In this document: positions 43,947 to 53,183 of the stretch, piece after piece | Numbering within the stretch: the stretch's first letter is position 1 | Layout: the number at the start of each line of letters is the position of its first letter | Origin: Brevundimonas sp. | GTDB lineage: Bacteria > Pseudomonadota > Alphaproteobacteria > Caulobacterales > Caulobacteraceae | Direction of reading: 5' to 3' | NCBI RefSeq assembly: GCF_030682035.1 | Contig: NZ_JAUXQZ010000003.1 | Span: 62,001 to 126,000 of the forward strand | DNA length: 64,000 nt | Position numbers and translations under genes: made by a program | The notes under the pieces: generated by a model | What the model was told of the DNA's origin: nothing | Database searches by the model: none | What the model saw: only the letters and a program-made list of their open reading frames with translations

Positions 43947-45359
43947 TTAGGCGGGGTTAAGCGACAGAACCTGGCGGGCGGTCTCCAGACGGGCCAGCTT
44001 GGCGTACAGCGGGGACCAGTCGTCATCCGCGTCGATGGCGGCCCATAGGGCCTCGACCTCGTCGATCAACATTTCCTCGGGCTCGGGAGCGGCGAACATC
44101 GGCGCCTCCAGCCGTTCCGGCCGGTCCGGCGCGTGTTCGAACAGGGCGAAGCGGAAGGCGTCGAAGGTCTCGCCCTGATACAACCTGCCGCGCGGTCCCT
44201 GCAGCGCCCGCGCCGAGGAGGCGAAGCCGCCGAACCAGTCGAAGAACAGCGGCTCCCAGCGCAGCGCCTCGCCGCCCTCGCGCAACAGGGCCAGGGTCGT
44301 GTCCAGCAGCCGCTGGTCGGCCGCCTCGCCGAGGGTTTGTACCCCCAGCCGTTCGAGAAAAGCCGCCCGCAGCTCGCGAATATTGGCCGGGCCGAATCCG
44401 TTCAGGGCTTCGGTCAGGGGCTCGGCGTCCGCAACCAGCTTCAGCGCCCCGCCCAGCTGGGTCAGGGCCCAGAACACCGCTTCGGGCTGGCGCGCGAAGG
44501 CATACAGGCCGGTCTGGTCGAAATAGGCGGCGGTGAAGCCGGGCTCACAGAGCGGCAGGAAGCGCCATGGGCCGTAGTCGAAGCTCTCGCCCGTGACGTT
44601 CAGATTGTCGGTGTTCAGCACCCCGTGGACGAAGCCCGCCGCGATCCATCGCGCCGCTAGCCGCGCCGACGCCTCGACCACGGCGCGCAGGAAACCGGGC
44701 ACGTCTCCCGCCGCCACGGCCGGGTGGTAGAGCGCCCGGGCGTGCTCGATCAGGGCCTCGACCATGTCGGCCCGGCCCAGATAGGCCGCCCGCTGAAAGG
44801 TGCCGAAGCGGATATGGCTGTGCGACAGCCGCACCAGCACCGCCGACCGCGTCGGCGACGGCTCATCCCCGCGTTCCAGATCCTCTCCGGTCTCGATCAG
44901 GGAGAAGGCCCGGCTGGTCGGCACGCCCAGCGCCTCCAGCATGGCGGCGGCCAGCGCCTCGCGCACCCCGCCCTTGAGCGTCAGCCGTCCGTCCCCGGCC
45001 CGCGACCACGGCGTCTGCCCCGAGCCCTTTGTTCCCAGGTCGAGCAACCGGCCCCGGGCGTCCCGCATCTGGGCCGCCAGAAAGCCCCGCCCGTCGCCAA
45101 GGTCGGGGTTGTAGGTGCGGAACTGATGCCCGTGATAGCGCATGGCGAGGGGGCCGGGCTGGCCGGGCAGAGGCTCGAACCGGCCGAAATGGGCGATCCA
45201 TTCGGCGTCGGTCAGCGCCTCCAGACCGACGCTCGCGGCGGCCCGGTCGTTGCGGACGCGCAGGATCGTCTGCGGGAAGTCCGCCGCCCGGACGGCGTCG
45301 CCATAGTCCCCTCCCAGTTCGAAGAAGCGCGGATCAGCGGCATAGGCGGGCGAGACGGG
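43947..45359 (-). CDS. selO: SelO family protein adenylyltransferase (AMPylase)
   Basis: This 470-residue pseudokinase-fold enzyme transfers AMP to proteins. It has GRFEPLPGQPGPLAMRYHGHQFRTYNPDLGDGRG (in part), LGTKGSGQTPWSRAGDGRLTLKGGVREAL (in part), the VHGVLNTDNLNVTGESFDYGPWRFLP catalytic/magnesium segment (in part) and a C-terminal helical end. The terminal region lacks the Sec or CxxC pair seen in some members, ending instead in RLETARQVLSLNPA. The start is uncertain: ATG 45359 is taken, GTG at 45401 is possible. Confidence 0.92.
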   Translation of the reverse strand, partial: PVSPAYAADPRFFELGGDYGDAVRAADFPQTILRVRNDRAAASVGLEALTDAEWIAHFGRFEPLPGQPGPLAMRYHGHQFRTYNPDLGDGRGFLAAQMRDARGRLLDLGTKGSGQTPWSRAGDGRLTLKGGVREALAAAMLEALGVPTSRAFSLIETGEDLERGDEPSPTRSAVLVRLSHSHIRFGTFQRAAYLGRADMVEALIEHARALYHPAVAAGDVPGFLRAVVEASARLAARWIAAGFVHGVLNTDNLNVTGESFDYGPWRFLPLCEPGFTAAYFDQTGLYAFARQPEAVFWALTQLGGALKLVADAEPLTEALNGFGPANIRELRAAFLERLGVQTLGEAADQRLLDTTLALLREGGEALRWEPLFFDWFGGFASSARALQGPRGRLYQGETFDAFRFALFEHAPDRPERLEAPMFAAPEPEEMLIDEVEALWAAIDADDDWSPLYAKLARLETARQVLSLNPA

Positions 45360-45566
45360 CATCCGGCGCAGATGCGGTCTCCCGCCTTGGGACGCAACCA
45401 CTGGCCTGCGGTTGAACGCCGCGCGCCCCCGGGTATTGTGGGACGCAGAGATCAGGCCGGTTCGCCCCGGTCAGGCTGGCGCCCATGCAAAATGGTGCGA
45501 ATCCGGTCCGGCGTCCGTCGATAACCTGACGCCACGACAGTCCTTTCCAGACTTCCGGAGACCGCC

Positions 45567-46781
45567 GTGGCGCGCAAGATCACTCTCGACTTCCTCAAGA
45601 CCGAGGCCGCCTCCGGCATGGTGCTGGGGCTTGCGGCCGTGGCGGCTCTGATCGTGGCCAACTCGCCCCTCTCTCCGGCCTATTTCGGCTGGCTGACGAG
45701 CGAACACATCCTGCAGGTCGGCCCTCTGCTGCTGGAGTTGACGATCTCTGAGTGGATCAAGGAAGGCTTGATGGCGATCTTCTTCCTCGTGGTGGGGCTG
45801 GAGATCAAATACGAAATTCTCGAGGGCGAACTCAGCGATCCGCGCAAGCTGGCTACGCCGGTGCTGGCGGCGGTGGGCGGTATGGTCGCTCCGGCCGCGG
45901 TCTATCTGGCCGTCTCCGGCCTCATGAACGGGCCGCACGGCGGATGGCCGATCCCGTTGGCCACCGACATCGCCTTCGCCCTGGCGGTTTTCGCCGTGGC
46001 GGCGCGCAGACTGCCGTCCTCGCTGCGGGTCTTTCTCCTGACCCTGGCGATCGTTGACGACCTCGGCGCCATCGCCCTGATCGCCGTCCTGTTTTCCAGC
46101 GGAGTCGACTGGGTTCCGCTGGCCTGGATCGCCGGCCTGCTGGCGGTCGGGGCCGTGTTCGCGAGGGGGCGACGGGTCGCCGCCCCCTTCTGGGTGCTCG
46201 GTTTCGGCCTGGTCTGGTATCTGACGGTCCTGTCCGGCCTGTCGACCTCGCTGACGGCGGTGGCCTTTGCCCTGATCGTGCCCGTGGTCGATCGCAAGGA
46301 TGACGGCCAGAGCCCGCTGAAGGAGGCGATGCACGACCTGCACCCTTGGGTCGCCTGGCTGGTCCTGCCCCTGTTCGCCTTCGCCAAGGCCGGCGTATCG
46401 TTCGCCGGCCTGTCGCTGGAGCAGGCCTTCGCGCCGCTGGTGCTGGGCGTCGCCCTGGGCCTGTTCGCGGGCAAGCAGATCGGGGTGTTCGGCGCCGCCT
46501 GGCTCGCTTCGGCCCTCAAAATCGGACGCCGCCCCACAGATGCGACCTGGCTGGAACTCTATGGCGTCAGTCTGCTGTGCGGGGTCGGGTTCACCATGAG
46601 CCTGTTTGTCGGGATCCTGGCCTTTCCGGGAGCCATCGACTCGGCCGAACAGGTCGAGGCCAAGTTGGGGGTGCTGGGCGGCTCGTTCCTGTCCGCCGTC
46701 GCGGGGGCCGCGGTTCTTGCCGTGGCGACGCGTCGGCGCACGATTTTGGCCGAAGCGTCCACGGATACTCACACGGACTAG
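45567..46781 (+). CDS. nhaA: Na+/H+ antiporter NhaA
   Basis: This 404-residue antiporter exchanges sodium or lithium for protons, electrogenically. It has the ATDIAFALAVFAVAARRLPSSLRVFLLTLAIVDDLGAIALIAVL block in two parts, with the paired ion-binding aspartates in VDDLGA, and the GLLLGKQ-type helix as LGLFAGKQIGVFGAAWL. About twelve helices are visible. It starts at GTG 45567 with GGAG eight bases upstream. The final tail is hydrophilic. Confidence 0.95.
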   Translation: MARKITLDFLKTEAASGMVLGLAAVAALIVANSPLSPAYFGWLTSEHILQVGPLLLELTISEWIKEGLMAIFFLVVGLEIKYEILEGELSDPRKLATPVLAAVGGMVAPAAVYLAVSGLMNGPHGGWPIPLATDIAFALAVFAVAARRLPSSLRVFLLTLAIVDDLGAIALIAVLFSSGVDWVPLAWIAGLLAVGAVFARGRRVAAPFWVLGFGLVWYLTVLSGLSTSLTAVAFALIVPVVDRKDDGQSPLKEAMHDLHPWVAWLVLPLFAFAKAGVSFAGLSLEQAFAPLVLGVALGLFAGKQIGVFGAAWLASALKIGRRPTDATWLELYGVSLLCGVGFTMSLFVGILAFPGAIDSAEQVEAKLGVLGGSFLSAVAGAAVLAVATRRRTILAEASTDTHTD

Positions 46782-46836
46782 GTGAATATTGACCTAGCGT
46801 CATCGATTTCTGTCGCTTTTACGTCACAGTCAGGCT

Positions 46837-46852
46837 TCCGCCGTGGCGGAAA
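46837..46852. repeat. Small perfect palindrome in the leader of the TonB receptor gene
   Basis: TTCCGCCGTGGCGGAA forms a 7-bp stem with 2 loop bases, about 160 bases upstream of the receptor gene. It may be a regulator site. The rest of the 228-base gap between nhaA and the receptor holds nothing else that I recognise. Confidence 0.35.
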
Positions 46853-47009
46853 TGAGGCGCTGAGGCCCGCCACGCCTTGTCGCTGAGTCCGGCTTGGACT
46901 ACCCCGGAGACTGGACTTTCCGCGCTCCACAGAAGGGTGCGGTCGAGGGATCAGGAAACGCTGAGGCCGCCGTTCATCACGGGGGCCCGGCCCATGTCGG
47001 GGAGCCACC

Positions 47010-49634
47010 ATGCGCCTTACCAATCTTCTTCGCACCACTGTGTCGGCCGCCGTGGTCGGGGCCTGCGCCTTCGGCTTCGCCGGCGCCGCCTCCGCCCAGG
47101 ACACGACCCAGGACGGACCACAGACCATCGACGACATCATCGTCACCGCCCAGAAGCGTGAGCAGAACCTTCAGGACGTGCCCATCGTGGTCACGACCCT
47201 GTCGCAGGAAACCTTGCAGGACGCCGGCGTCCGCGACATCAAGGACCTGCAGATCCTGACCCCCGGCATGACCGTCACCTCGACGGCGTCGGAAGCCTCG
47301 ACCACCGCCCGCATCCGCGGCGTCGGCACGGTCGGCGACAACCCCGGTCTGGAAAGCTCGGTCGGCGTGGTCATCGACGGCGTCTATCGCTCGCGCAACT
47401 CGGTCGGCTTCGGCGACCTGGGCGAACTGGCCCGCATCGAGGTTCTTAAGGGCCCGCAAGGCACGCTGTTCGGCAAGAACACCTCGGCCGGCGTCATCAA
47501 CATCCTCACCGAGGCGCCCTCGTTCACCCCCGGCTTCAACGGCGAAGTCACCATGGGCAACTACGGCGCCTGGGGCGTCGCCGGTTCGGTGACCGGCCCG
47601 ATCAACGACCAGGTGGCGTACCGCTTCTATGCGGCCACCCGCGAGCGTGACGGCTTCATGAACATCGACACCGGCGACGGCCCGCGCGGGGAAACCGATG
47701 ACGGCAACCAGAATTTCTCGACCGTCCGCGGCCAGTTGCTGATCCTGCCGAGCGACAGCGCCTCGATCAGGCTGATCGCCGACTATTCGACGCGCGACGA
47801 GTACTGCTGCGTCGGCACCCAGATCCGCACCGGCCCGACCTATCCGTTCGTCAATGCGCTGTCGAACGGCACGGGCCAGACGCCTCCGGCCGCCGGCTTC
47901 GGCGCGCTTCCCTTCTCCCGGACGGCGTTCGCCAACCGCGGAACGGACCAGGAAGTCGAGGATATGGGTCTCTCGGCCGAGGCCAATATCGACCTCACGT
48001 CGATGAACGCCACCCTGACCTCAATCACGTCGTGGCGTAACTGGGAGTTCGTCAACGGCCAGGATTCAGATTTCACCGGTGCCGACGTGGCCTATCGTCT
48101 GCCCGACGGCGATTTCGGCTTTGACGTCGAGAACGTGACCCAGGAACTGCGTCTGGCAGGTCAGACGGGCCGTCTGGACTGGCTGGTCGGCCTGTTCATG
48201 ACCCGCGAGGAGATCGGCCGTAACGACAGCTTCTACCTGGGGGCCGACTACGCTCCCCTGCTGTCCTTCCAGCTCAGCGCCGCCCTCAACGGAGCTAACC
48301 CCCTGATCCCAATCAGCCCGGGCATCATCGGCTGCTTCACCCGGGCCGGAACCACGTCGGCGCAGATCCAGGGTTGCCTGGGCACTGGCGGCGCCATGCC
48401 CTCGCCCAGTCCCCTGGCCCCGACCGGACCGGCCTTCCCGGCCGGCCAGTCGCTCGAGGACGTCTACGCCCAGCGCTCCGAGTCGATCGCCATCTTCACC
48501 AACAACACCTTCGCGGTGACCGACCAGTTCGATATCACCCTCGGCCTGCGGTACACCTACGACGACAAGAGCCTCCGGGGGCTGCAGACGAACGGCACCG
48601 GCGCGGCGTCCGGCACCTGCGCCGCCGGTCTCGGCAACCAGGCCGCCATCGCCGGGGCGATCGGCGCCGCCAATACGCCCCTGATCCTCGGGCGGCTGTG
48701 CCTGCCCTGGTCCAACCCGTTCTACGCCGGGCGCACCGTCTCGGAGAACGAAAGCGACGGCCAACTGTCCGGCACCATCAAGGCCTCCTACCGGATTTCG
48801 CCGGCGGCCATGATCTACGGCTCGTTCGCGCGCGGCTACAAGAGCTTCGGCTACAACCTTGACCGTGTGCAGACCGGGATCACGCCGAACGCCTCCCTGC
48901 TGTTCCCGTCCGAAGTGGTGGACAGCTATGAGCTCGGCGCCAAACTGACCCTGCTCGATCGCTCCCTGCTGCTCAACGCCACCTATTTCGACCAGAGGTT
49001 CCAGGACTTCCAGCTCAATACCTTCCTCGGCACCTCCTTCGTGGTCGAATCGATCCCCGAGTTGACCTCGCGCGGTGTTGACGCCGACTTCCTGTGGTTC
49101 TCGCCGCTTGAGGGCCTGAGCTTCCAGGGCGGCGTGACCTGGACCGAGGCGGAGTACGGGAACTTCACCGCCGCCGACATGGCCAATCCCGGAAACTTCC
49201 CCCAGTTGTCGCTGCTGCCCGGCGCCCGGGCGTCGTTCGCACCGGAATGGTCCGCCACGCTGGCGATCAATTTCGACCGCGACATCGGCGCGGGCCTGCG
49301 CACCGGCTTCAGCCTCGCCGGCAAATATGTCAGCGACTACAACACCGGCTCCGACCTGCTGCCGTTCAAGAACCAGGACGCCTTCACCACCCTGAACGGG
49401 CGCATTCTGATCGGGTCCCAGGACGAGCGCTGGACGTTCGAGGTTTGGGGCCAGAACCTCACCGACGAGGAATACACCCAGGTCGCCTACAACGCCTTCC
49501 TCCAGGGGTCGGCGTTCCAGAGCACAGTCCAGCCGAACGGCACCTTCTACAACCCGGCGCGCGACACCCAGACCTACAATGCCTTCCTGGGCGCACCGCG
49601 CACCTACGGCGCGACCCTGCGCATCAAATACTAA
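47010..49634 (+). CDS. TonB-dependent receptor, large
   Basis: This 874-residue outer membrane receptor has a signal peptide (GAASA/QDTT), then TIDDIIVTAQKREQNLQDVPI at the TonB-box/plug transition (in part), the plug motif VEVLKGPQGTLFGKNTSAGVI-like sequence (in part) and the long beta barrel with GSFARGYKSFGYN and the C-terminal ATLRIKY. Such iteron IIVTAQKREQNLQDVP sequences are typical of receptors used in sphingomonads and Caulobacterales for varied carbon sources or siderophores. Ligand unknown. Ends in tyrosine after RIK, a BAM-type signal. A strong terminator follows. Confidence 0.94.
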   Translation: MRLTNLLRTTVSAAVVGACAFGFAGAASAQDTTQDGPQTIDDIIVTAQKREQNLQDVPIVVTTLSQETLQDAGVRDIKDLQILTPGMTVTSTASEASTTARIRGVGTVGDNPGLESSVGVVIDGVYRSRNSVGFGDLGELARIEVLKGPQGTLFGKNTSAGVINILTEAPSFTPGFNGEVTMGNYGAWGVAGSVTGPINDQVAYRFYAATRERDGFMNIDTGDGPRGETDDGNQNFSTVRGQLLILPSDSASIRLIADYSTRDEYCCVGTQIRTGPTYPFVNALSNGTGQTPPAAGFGALPFSRTAFANRGTDQEVEDMGLSAEANIDLTSMNATLTSITSWRNWEFVNGQDSDFTGADVAYRLPDGDFGFDVENVTQELRLAGQTGRLDWLVGLFMTREEIGRNDSFYLGADYAPLLSFQLSAALNGANPLIPISPGIIGCFTRAGTTSAQIQGCLGTGGAMPSPSPLAPTGPAFPAGQSLEDVYAQRSESIAIFTNNTFAVTDQFDITLGLRYTYDDKSLRGLQTNGTGAASGTCAAGLGNQAAIAGAIGAANTPLILGRLCLPWSNPFYAGRTVSENESDGQLSGTIKASYRISPAAMIYGSFARGYKSFGYNLDRVQTGITPNASLLFPSEVVDSYELGAKLTLLDRSLLLNATYFDQRFQDFQLNTFLGTSFVVESIPELTSRGVDADFLWFSPLEGLSFQGGVTWTEAEYGNFTAADMANPGNFPQLSLLPGARASFAPEWSATLAINFDRDIGAGLRTGFSLAGKYVSDYNTGSDLLPFKNQDAFTTLNGRILIGSQDERWTFEVWGQNLTDEEYTQVAYNAFLQGSAFQSTVQPNGTFYNPARDTQTYNAFLGAPRTYGATLRIKY

Positions 49635-49661
49635 GACCCCCGTCGCAGGACGGAGATCAGG

Positions 49662-49694
49662 CCGGCCGGGGGAAACCCCGGCCGGTTTTGTTTT
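49662..49694 (+). terminator. Rho-independent terminator after the TonB receptor
   Basis: CCGGCCGGGG (49662-49671), loop GAAA, CCCCGGCCGG (49676-49685) and a T-rich tail. A 10-bp perfect GC stem. It is 28 bases after the stop codon of the receptor. Confidence 0.9.
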
Positions 49695-49710
49695 GGGGAA
49701 GACTGATCCG

Positions 49711-50070
49711 GTGAAGACGATGAGACGGTCTGGGGGGGCGACGACCACGGCCGCGGCGCTGATGGCGGGCGGCGCGGCGGCGGCCGAGGATTGGCGCTCA
49801 TGGTGATGGATCTCGAGATCGACTGCGCCGGGTCCCGGTAGCGAGTCGTGCACCAGCCGGGCTTCCTCGCCGGGGGAGCGCCGCTCGAGACGTTCCCCGG
49901 ACGCGGCGTGGCAGCCGGTCCGGTCTGATACGCCCGCCGGCGCGCTCGCGGCCGTGCTTTGCGACGCCCGCCCGTTGGACCCGGGGTCGTCCGCCGATGT
50001 CGTGGCGTTCAAGCGCTTTGCGGACGACCTTTCCCGCCGTCGGCGGGGAACAGGCCGCCCGCCTCAGAAT
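49711..50070 (+). pseudogene. Possible decayed gene in the gap between TonB receptor and RND pump
   Basis: A GTG/ATG-started frame at 49711-49806 encodes a signal-peptide-like start (MRRSGGATTTAAALMAGGAAAAEDW) read here in part, then stops. Later segments with coding-like amino acid content appear in other frames: GVVIHQP-like at 49840-49930 and DTPAGALAAVLCDARPLDPG at about 49928-49990. This alternation is what repeated frameshifts in an old exported-protein gene would give. It could also be chance in GC-rich DNA. No family recognised. Confidence 0.22.
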
Positions 50071-53000
50071 CTACAGGTCCCGCGCCCCGCCGGTGCTGAC
50101 CGTGCGGCCCCCGCGCACCTTGCGGGCGATCCATCGTCCCGCCTTCATCACATTGCCCGGCCCGCGTTTCACGAAGCCCGGGAAGTCATCGACGATGGTG
50201 AAGATCGGCGGGATGAAGAGCAGCGACAGGAAGGTCGAGGAGATCAGCCCCCCGACCACCGCAATGGCCATCGGCTGGCGAAATTCGACATCGGCGCCCC
50301 AGCCCAGGGCGACGGGCATCATGCCGGCCCCCATGGCGAAGGTGGTCATCAGGATCGGCCGGGCCCGCTTGTGGGCGGCGTCCATCAGAGCGTCCAGCCG
50401 GGTCATGCCCTCCTTCTGGGCGATGACCACATAGTCGACCAGCAGGATGGAGTTCTTGGCCGCGATGCCCATCAGCATCAGGACCCCGATCAGGGAGGAG
50501 ATGGAGAAGCTTGAGCCCCCGATCATCAGGGCCACGAACGCGCCGCCGATAGCCAGCGGCAGGGACGCCATGATCGTCACAGGATAGGCGAAGCTGCGGA
50601 ACAGCAGCACCAGCACCGCATACATCAGCAGGATGCCGGTGGCGAAGGCGGTAGCAAATCCGACGATCATCTCCTGGATGAACTCGGTGTCCCCCGCGGG
50701 AACCTGACGGACGCCTTCGGGCAGGTTGTTGACCGAGGGCAACTTGTTCACCAGCGTGGCCGCCTCCCCGCTACGGATGCCGTCCAATTCGGCGGTGATC
50801 GTCGCGATCCGCGACCGGTCCTGGCGCAGGACCTGCGAGGGTCCCGCCCCGAACTGGATGTCCGCGACGACGCTCAGAGGCACCGACCCGCCCGAGGCCG
50901 TCGGTACCCTGAGGTTCTCGACCACCGAGAGGTCTTCCCGCGCATCCCGATTTAGTCGCAGGCGTATCGGCACCTGACGGTCGCCGAGATTGAATTTGGG
51001 CAGATTCTGCGCGATGTCGCCGATCGTCGCCACCCGGACCGTTTGAGAAATGGCGCTGGTCGAGACGCCCATCAGGGCAGCCTGATCCGGGCGGGGGGTG
51101 ACCAGAATTTCCGGCCGCGCGATCGCGGCGGTATTGACCACATTCGCCAGCCCCGGAACGGTCCGCATTTCGGCCTCTACCCTGCGCGCCGCCTCGAGCA
51201 GGGTTGTCCCGTTGTCGCCCAGGATCGAAAACTGATAGCTGGTGCCGTCGCTGGGACCTCCGCCCTGTTGGGCGATGCCGGCGCCGATGCGCGCTCCCGG
51301 GACGGTCTTCCATCCGTCTACCATGGTGCGGGCGAAGGCCTTCTGGCTGAGCGATCGATCACCCTTGCCTACCAGGTCGGCATAGATATTAGCCTGGTTG
51401 ACATCCTGTCCGCCGATCGCGGCGTAGACTGAGGTGACCTCGGGCCGCTCCCGCAGGTCGCGGGTCAGCCGCTGAACTACGGCGTCTGTCTGTGCGAGGG
51501 TGGCGCCGGGCGGCAGTTCGACCGAGAAGCTCGCTCGACCGCGGTCTCCGCTGGCGAGGAATTCGAACGGCACCTTGGTCGCCAGGAATCCGCATCCGAC
51601 GAACAGCGCCGTCCCGAGGGCGAACACCTTCCAGCGGTTCTTGAGGCTCCAACCGAGCGCCTTCAGATAGCCCGACATCCAGGAAGGGTCTTTGTCGTCG
51701 TGTTTCTGGTGCTTGAGCAGATAGGCGGCCATCAGCGGCGTCAGGGTACGCGCCACGACCAGCGAGAAGGCCACCGAGATACAGGCCGCCAGGGCGAAGG
51801 CCTTGAAGAACTGACCAATGATGCCCGGCATGGCGCCGACGGGCGCGAAGACGGCGATGATTGTGGCCGTGGTGGCCACGACTGCGAGGCCGATCTCGTC
51901 GGCGGCTTCCATGGAGGCGTTGTAGGGCGTTTTGCCATCGCGCATGTGGCGCACGATGTTCTCGATCTCGACAATGGCGTCATCGACGAGGATCCCGATG
52001 GTGAGCGACAGCGCCAGCAGGCTGATGCCGTTGAGCGACTGGCCCATCGGCTCAAGGACAGCGAACGTCGGGACCAGCGACATGGGGATGGCGGTGGCGG
52101 TGATCAGGGTGGCGCGCCAGTCACGCAGGAAAATGAAAACGACGATGACTGCCAGGACGGCGCCGAGCGCCAGGGCTTCCAGCGAGGCGATATAACTTTC
52201 CTCGATCTCCTCGACGCTGGCGGTGACCTGCTCGATGCTCAGTTCCGGGCGCGCCTCGTCAATCTGCGCCACCGCTTCACGGACACGCTCGGCGATCTTG
52301 ACCTCGCTGGCCGAACGCGAGCGCAGGAAGTTGAACGTCACGGCCTCCTGCCCGTCGTAACGAGCCAGGCGGCGCGGTTCGCTCCAGTGATCCTCGACCG
52401 AGCCGAGGTCTCCCAGCCGGACCGTGCGGCCCCCGCCCAGGGGGATGAGGGTTTCGCGCAACTGTTCTATTGAGCCGGCTGCCCCGAGGGTGCGGATCGA
52501 CCGTTCTGAACCGGCTACGGTAACGCGCCCGCCGGGCTGGTCGCTATTGACGCTGGTCAGAGCCTGGCTCACCGAGGCGGCCGTGACGCCGTAGGAGGCG
52601 AGGCGGTCCGGATCCAGCTCAACCGCAATCTCGCGGCTGACGCCACCTGAGCGGTTGACCTCGCCGACGCCCTGGATCGCCAGCAGGGCGCGGCTGACAT
52701 CATTGTCCACGAACCAGCTGATCTCTTCCGGCGTCATGGTCGAAGACCGAACGACCCAGGTGATCAGGGCGTCGCCCGTGATGTCGATCCGCTGGACGCT
52801 GGGTTCCTGCATATCCTGCGGCAGGCTGGCGCGCAGGCCGCTCATGGCGTTGCGGACGTCGTTGGTGGCGCGTTCGGTGTCGGTCCCCAGCTCGAACTCG
52901 ATCGTGGTCGAGGACGAGCCGTCGGTGATCTGGGAGTTGATGTGGCGGACACCCGACAGGCCCGCGAGGGAGTCCTCGATCAGTCGCGTGACCTGGATCT

Positions 53001-53181
53001 CCATCTCGCTCGGCGCCGCGCCGGGACGGGCCGCGTACACATTGACCAACGGAAAATCGATGTCCGGATTGTTGTTGATCCGCATCCCAAGGAAGCCGTT
53101 GATCCCGGCGAGGGTCAACAGCACGAACAGCAGGATGATCGGGATCGGATTCCGGATCGACCAGGACGACAGGTTCTTCAT
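50071..53181 (-). CDS. RND efflux permease (HAE/MMPL type)
   Basis: This 1036-residue permease of the RND superfamily drives export of hydrophobic substrates across inner and outer membranes with proton force. It shows the N-terminal helix (NPIPIILLFVLLTLAGINGFLGM, in part), conserved periplasmic and TM4 motifs LGTDTERATNDVRNAMS, DDAIVEIENIVRHM with the central TM aspartates, and the C-terminal set of helices with GVLMLMGIAAKNSILLVDYV. Family HAE1-like. It lies 2 bp from the membrane fusion gene upstream and forms an operon with it. The substrate cannot be told, and no outer membrane TolC gene is in the window. Confidence 0.95.
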   Translation of the reverse strand: MKNLSSWSIRNPIPIILLFVLLTLAGINGFLGMRINNNPDIDFPLVNVYAARPGAAPSEMEIQVTRLIEDSLAGLSGVRHINSQITDGSSSTTIEFELGTDTERATNDVRNAMSGLRASLPQDMQEPSVQRIDITGDALITWVVRSSTMTPEEISWFVDNDVSRALLAIQGVGEVNRSGGVSREIAVELDPDRLASYGVTAASVSQALTSVNSDQPGGRVTVAGSERSIRTLGAAGSIEQLRETLIPLGGGRTVRLGDLGSVEDHWSEPRRLARYDGQEAVTFNFLRSRSASEVKIAERVREAVAQIDEARPELSIEQVTASVEEIEESYIASLEALALGAVLAVIVVFIFLRDWRATLITATAIPMSLVPTFAVLEPMGQSLNGISLLALSLTIGILVDDAIVEIENIVRHMRDGKTPYNASMEAADEIGLAVVATTATIIAVFAPVGAMPGIIGQFFKAFALAACISVAFSLVVARTLTPLMAAYLLKHQKHDDKDPSWMSGYLKALGWSLKNRWKVFALGTALFVGCGFLATKVPFEFLASGDRGRASFSVELPPGATLAQTDAVVQRLTRDLRERPEVTSVYAAIGGQDVNQANIYADLVGKGDRSLSQKAFARTMVDGWKTVPGARIGAGIAQQGGGPSDGTSYQFSILGDNGTTLLEAARRVEAEMRTVPGLANVVNTAAIARPEILVTPRPDQAALMGVSTSAISQTVRVATIGDIAQNLPKFNLGDRQVPIRLRLNRDAREDLSVVENLRVPTASGGSVPLSVVADIQFGAGPSQVLRQDRSRIATITAELDGIRSGEAATLVNKLPSVNNLPEGVRQVPAGDTEFIQEMIVGFATAFATGILLMYAVLVLLFRSFAYPVTIMASLPLAIGGAFVALMIGGSSFSISSLIGVLMLMGIAAKNSILLVDYVVIAQKEGMTRLDALMDAAHKRARPILMTTFAMGAGMMPVALGWGADVEFRQPMAIAVVGGLISSTFLSLLFIPPIFTIVDDFPGFVKRGPGNVMKAGRWIARKVRGGRTVSTGGARDL

Positions 53182-53183
53182 TG

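Noticed and set aside
43947..44060. Selenocysteine or CxxC end of SelO
   Set aside because: The gene ends in an ordinary stop after NPA and shows no cysteine pair near the C-terminus.
48066..50012. 648-codon minus-strand frame
   Set aside because: It is antisense to the TonB receptor at 47010-49634 and lacks any recognisable domain.
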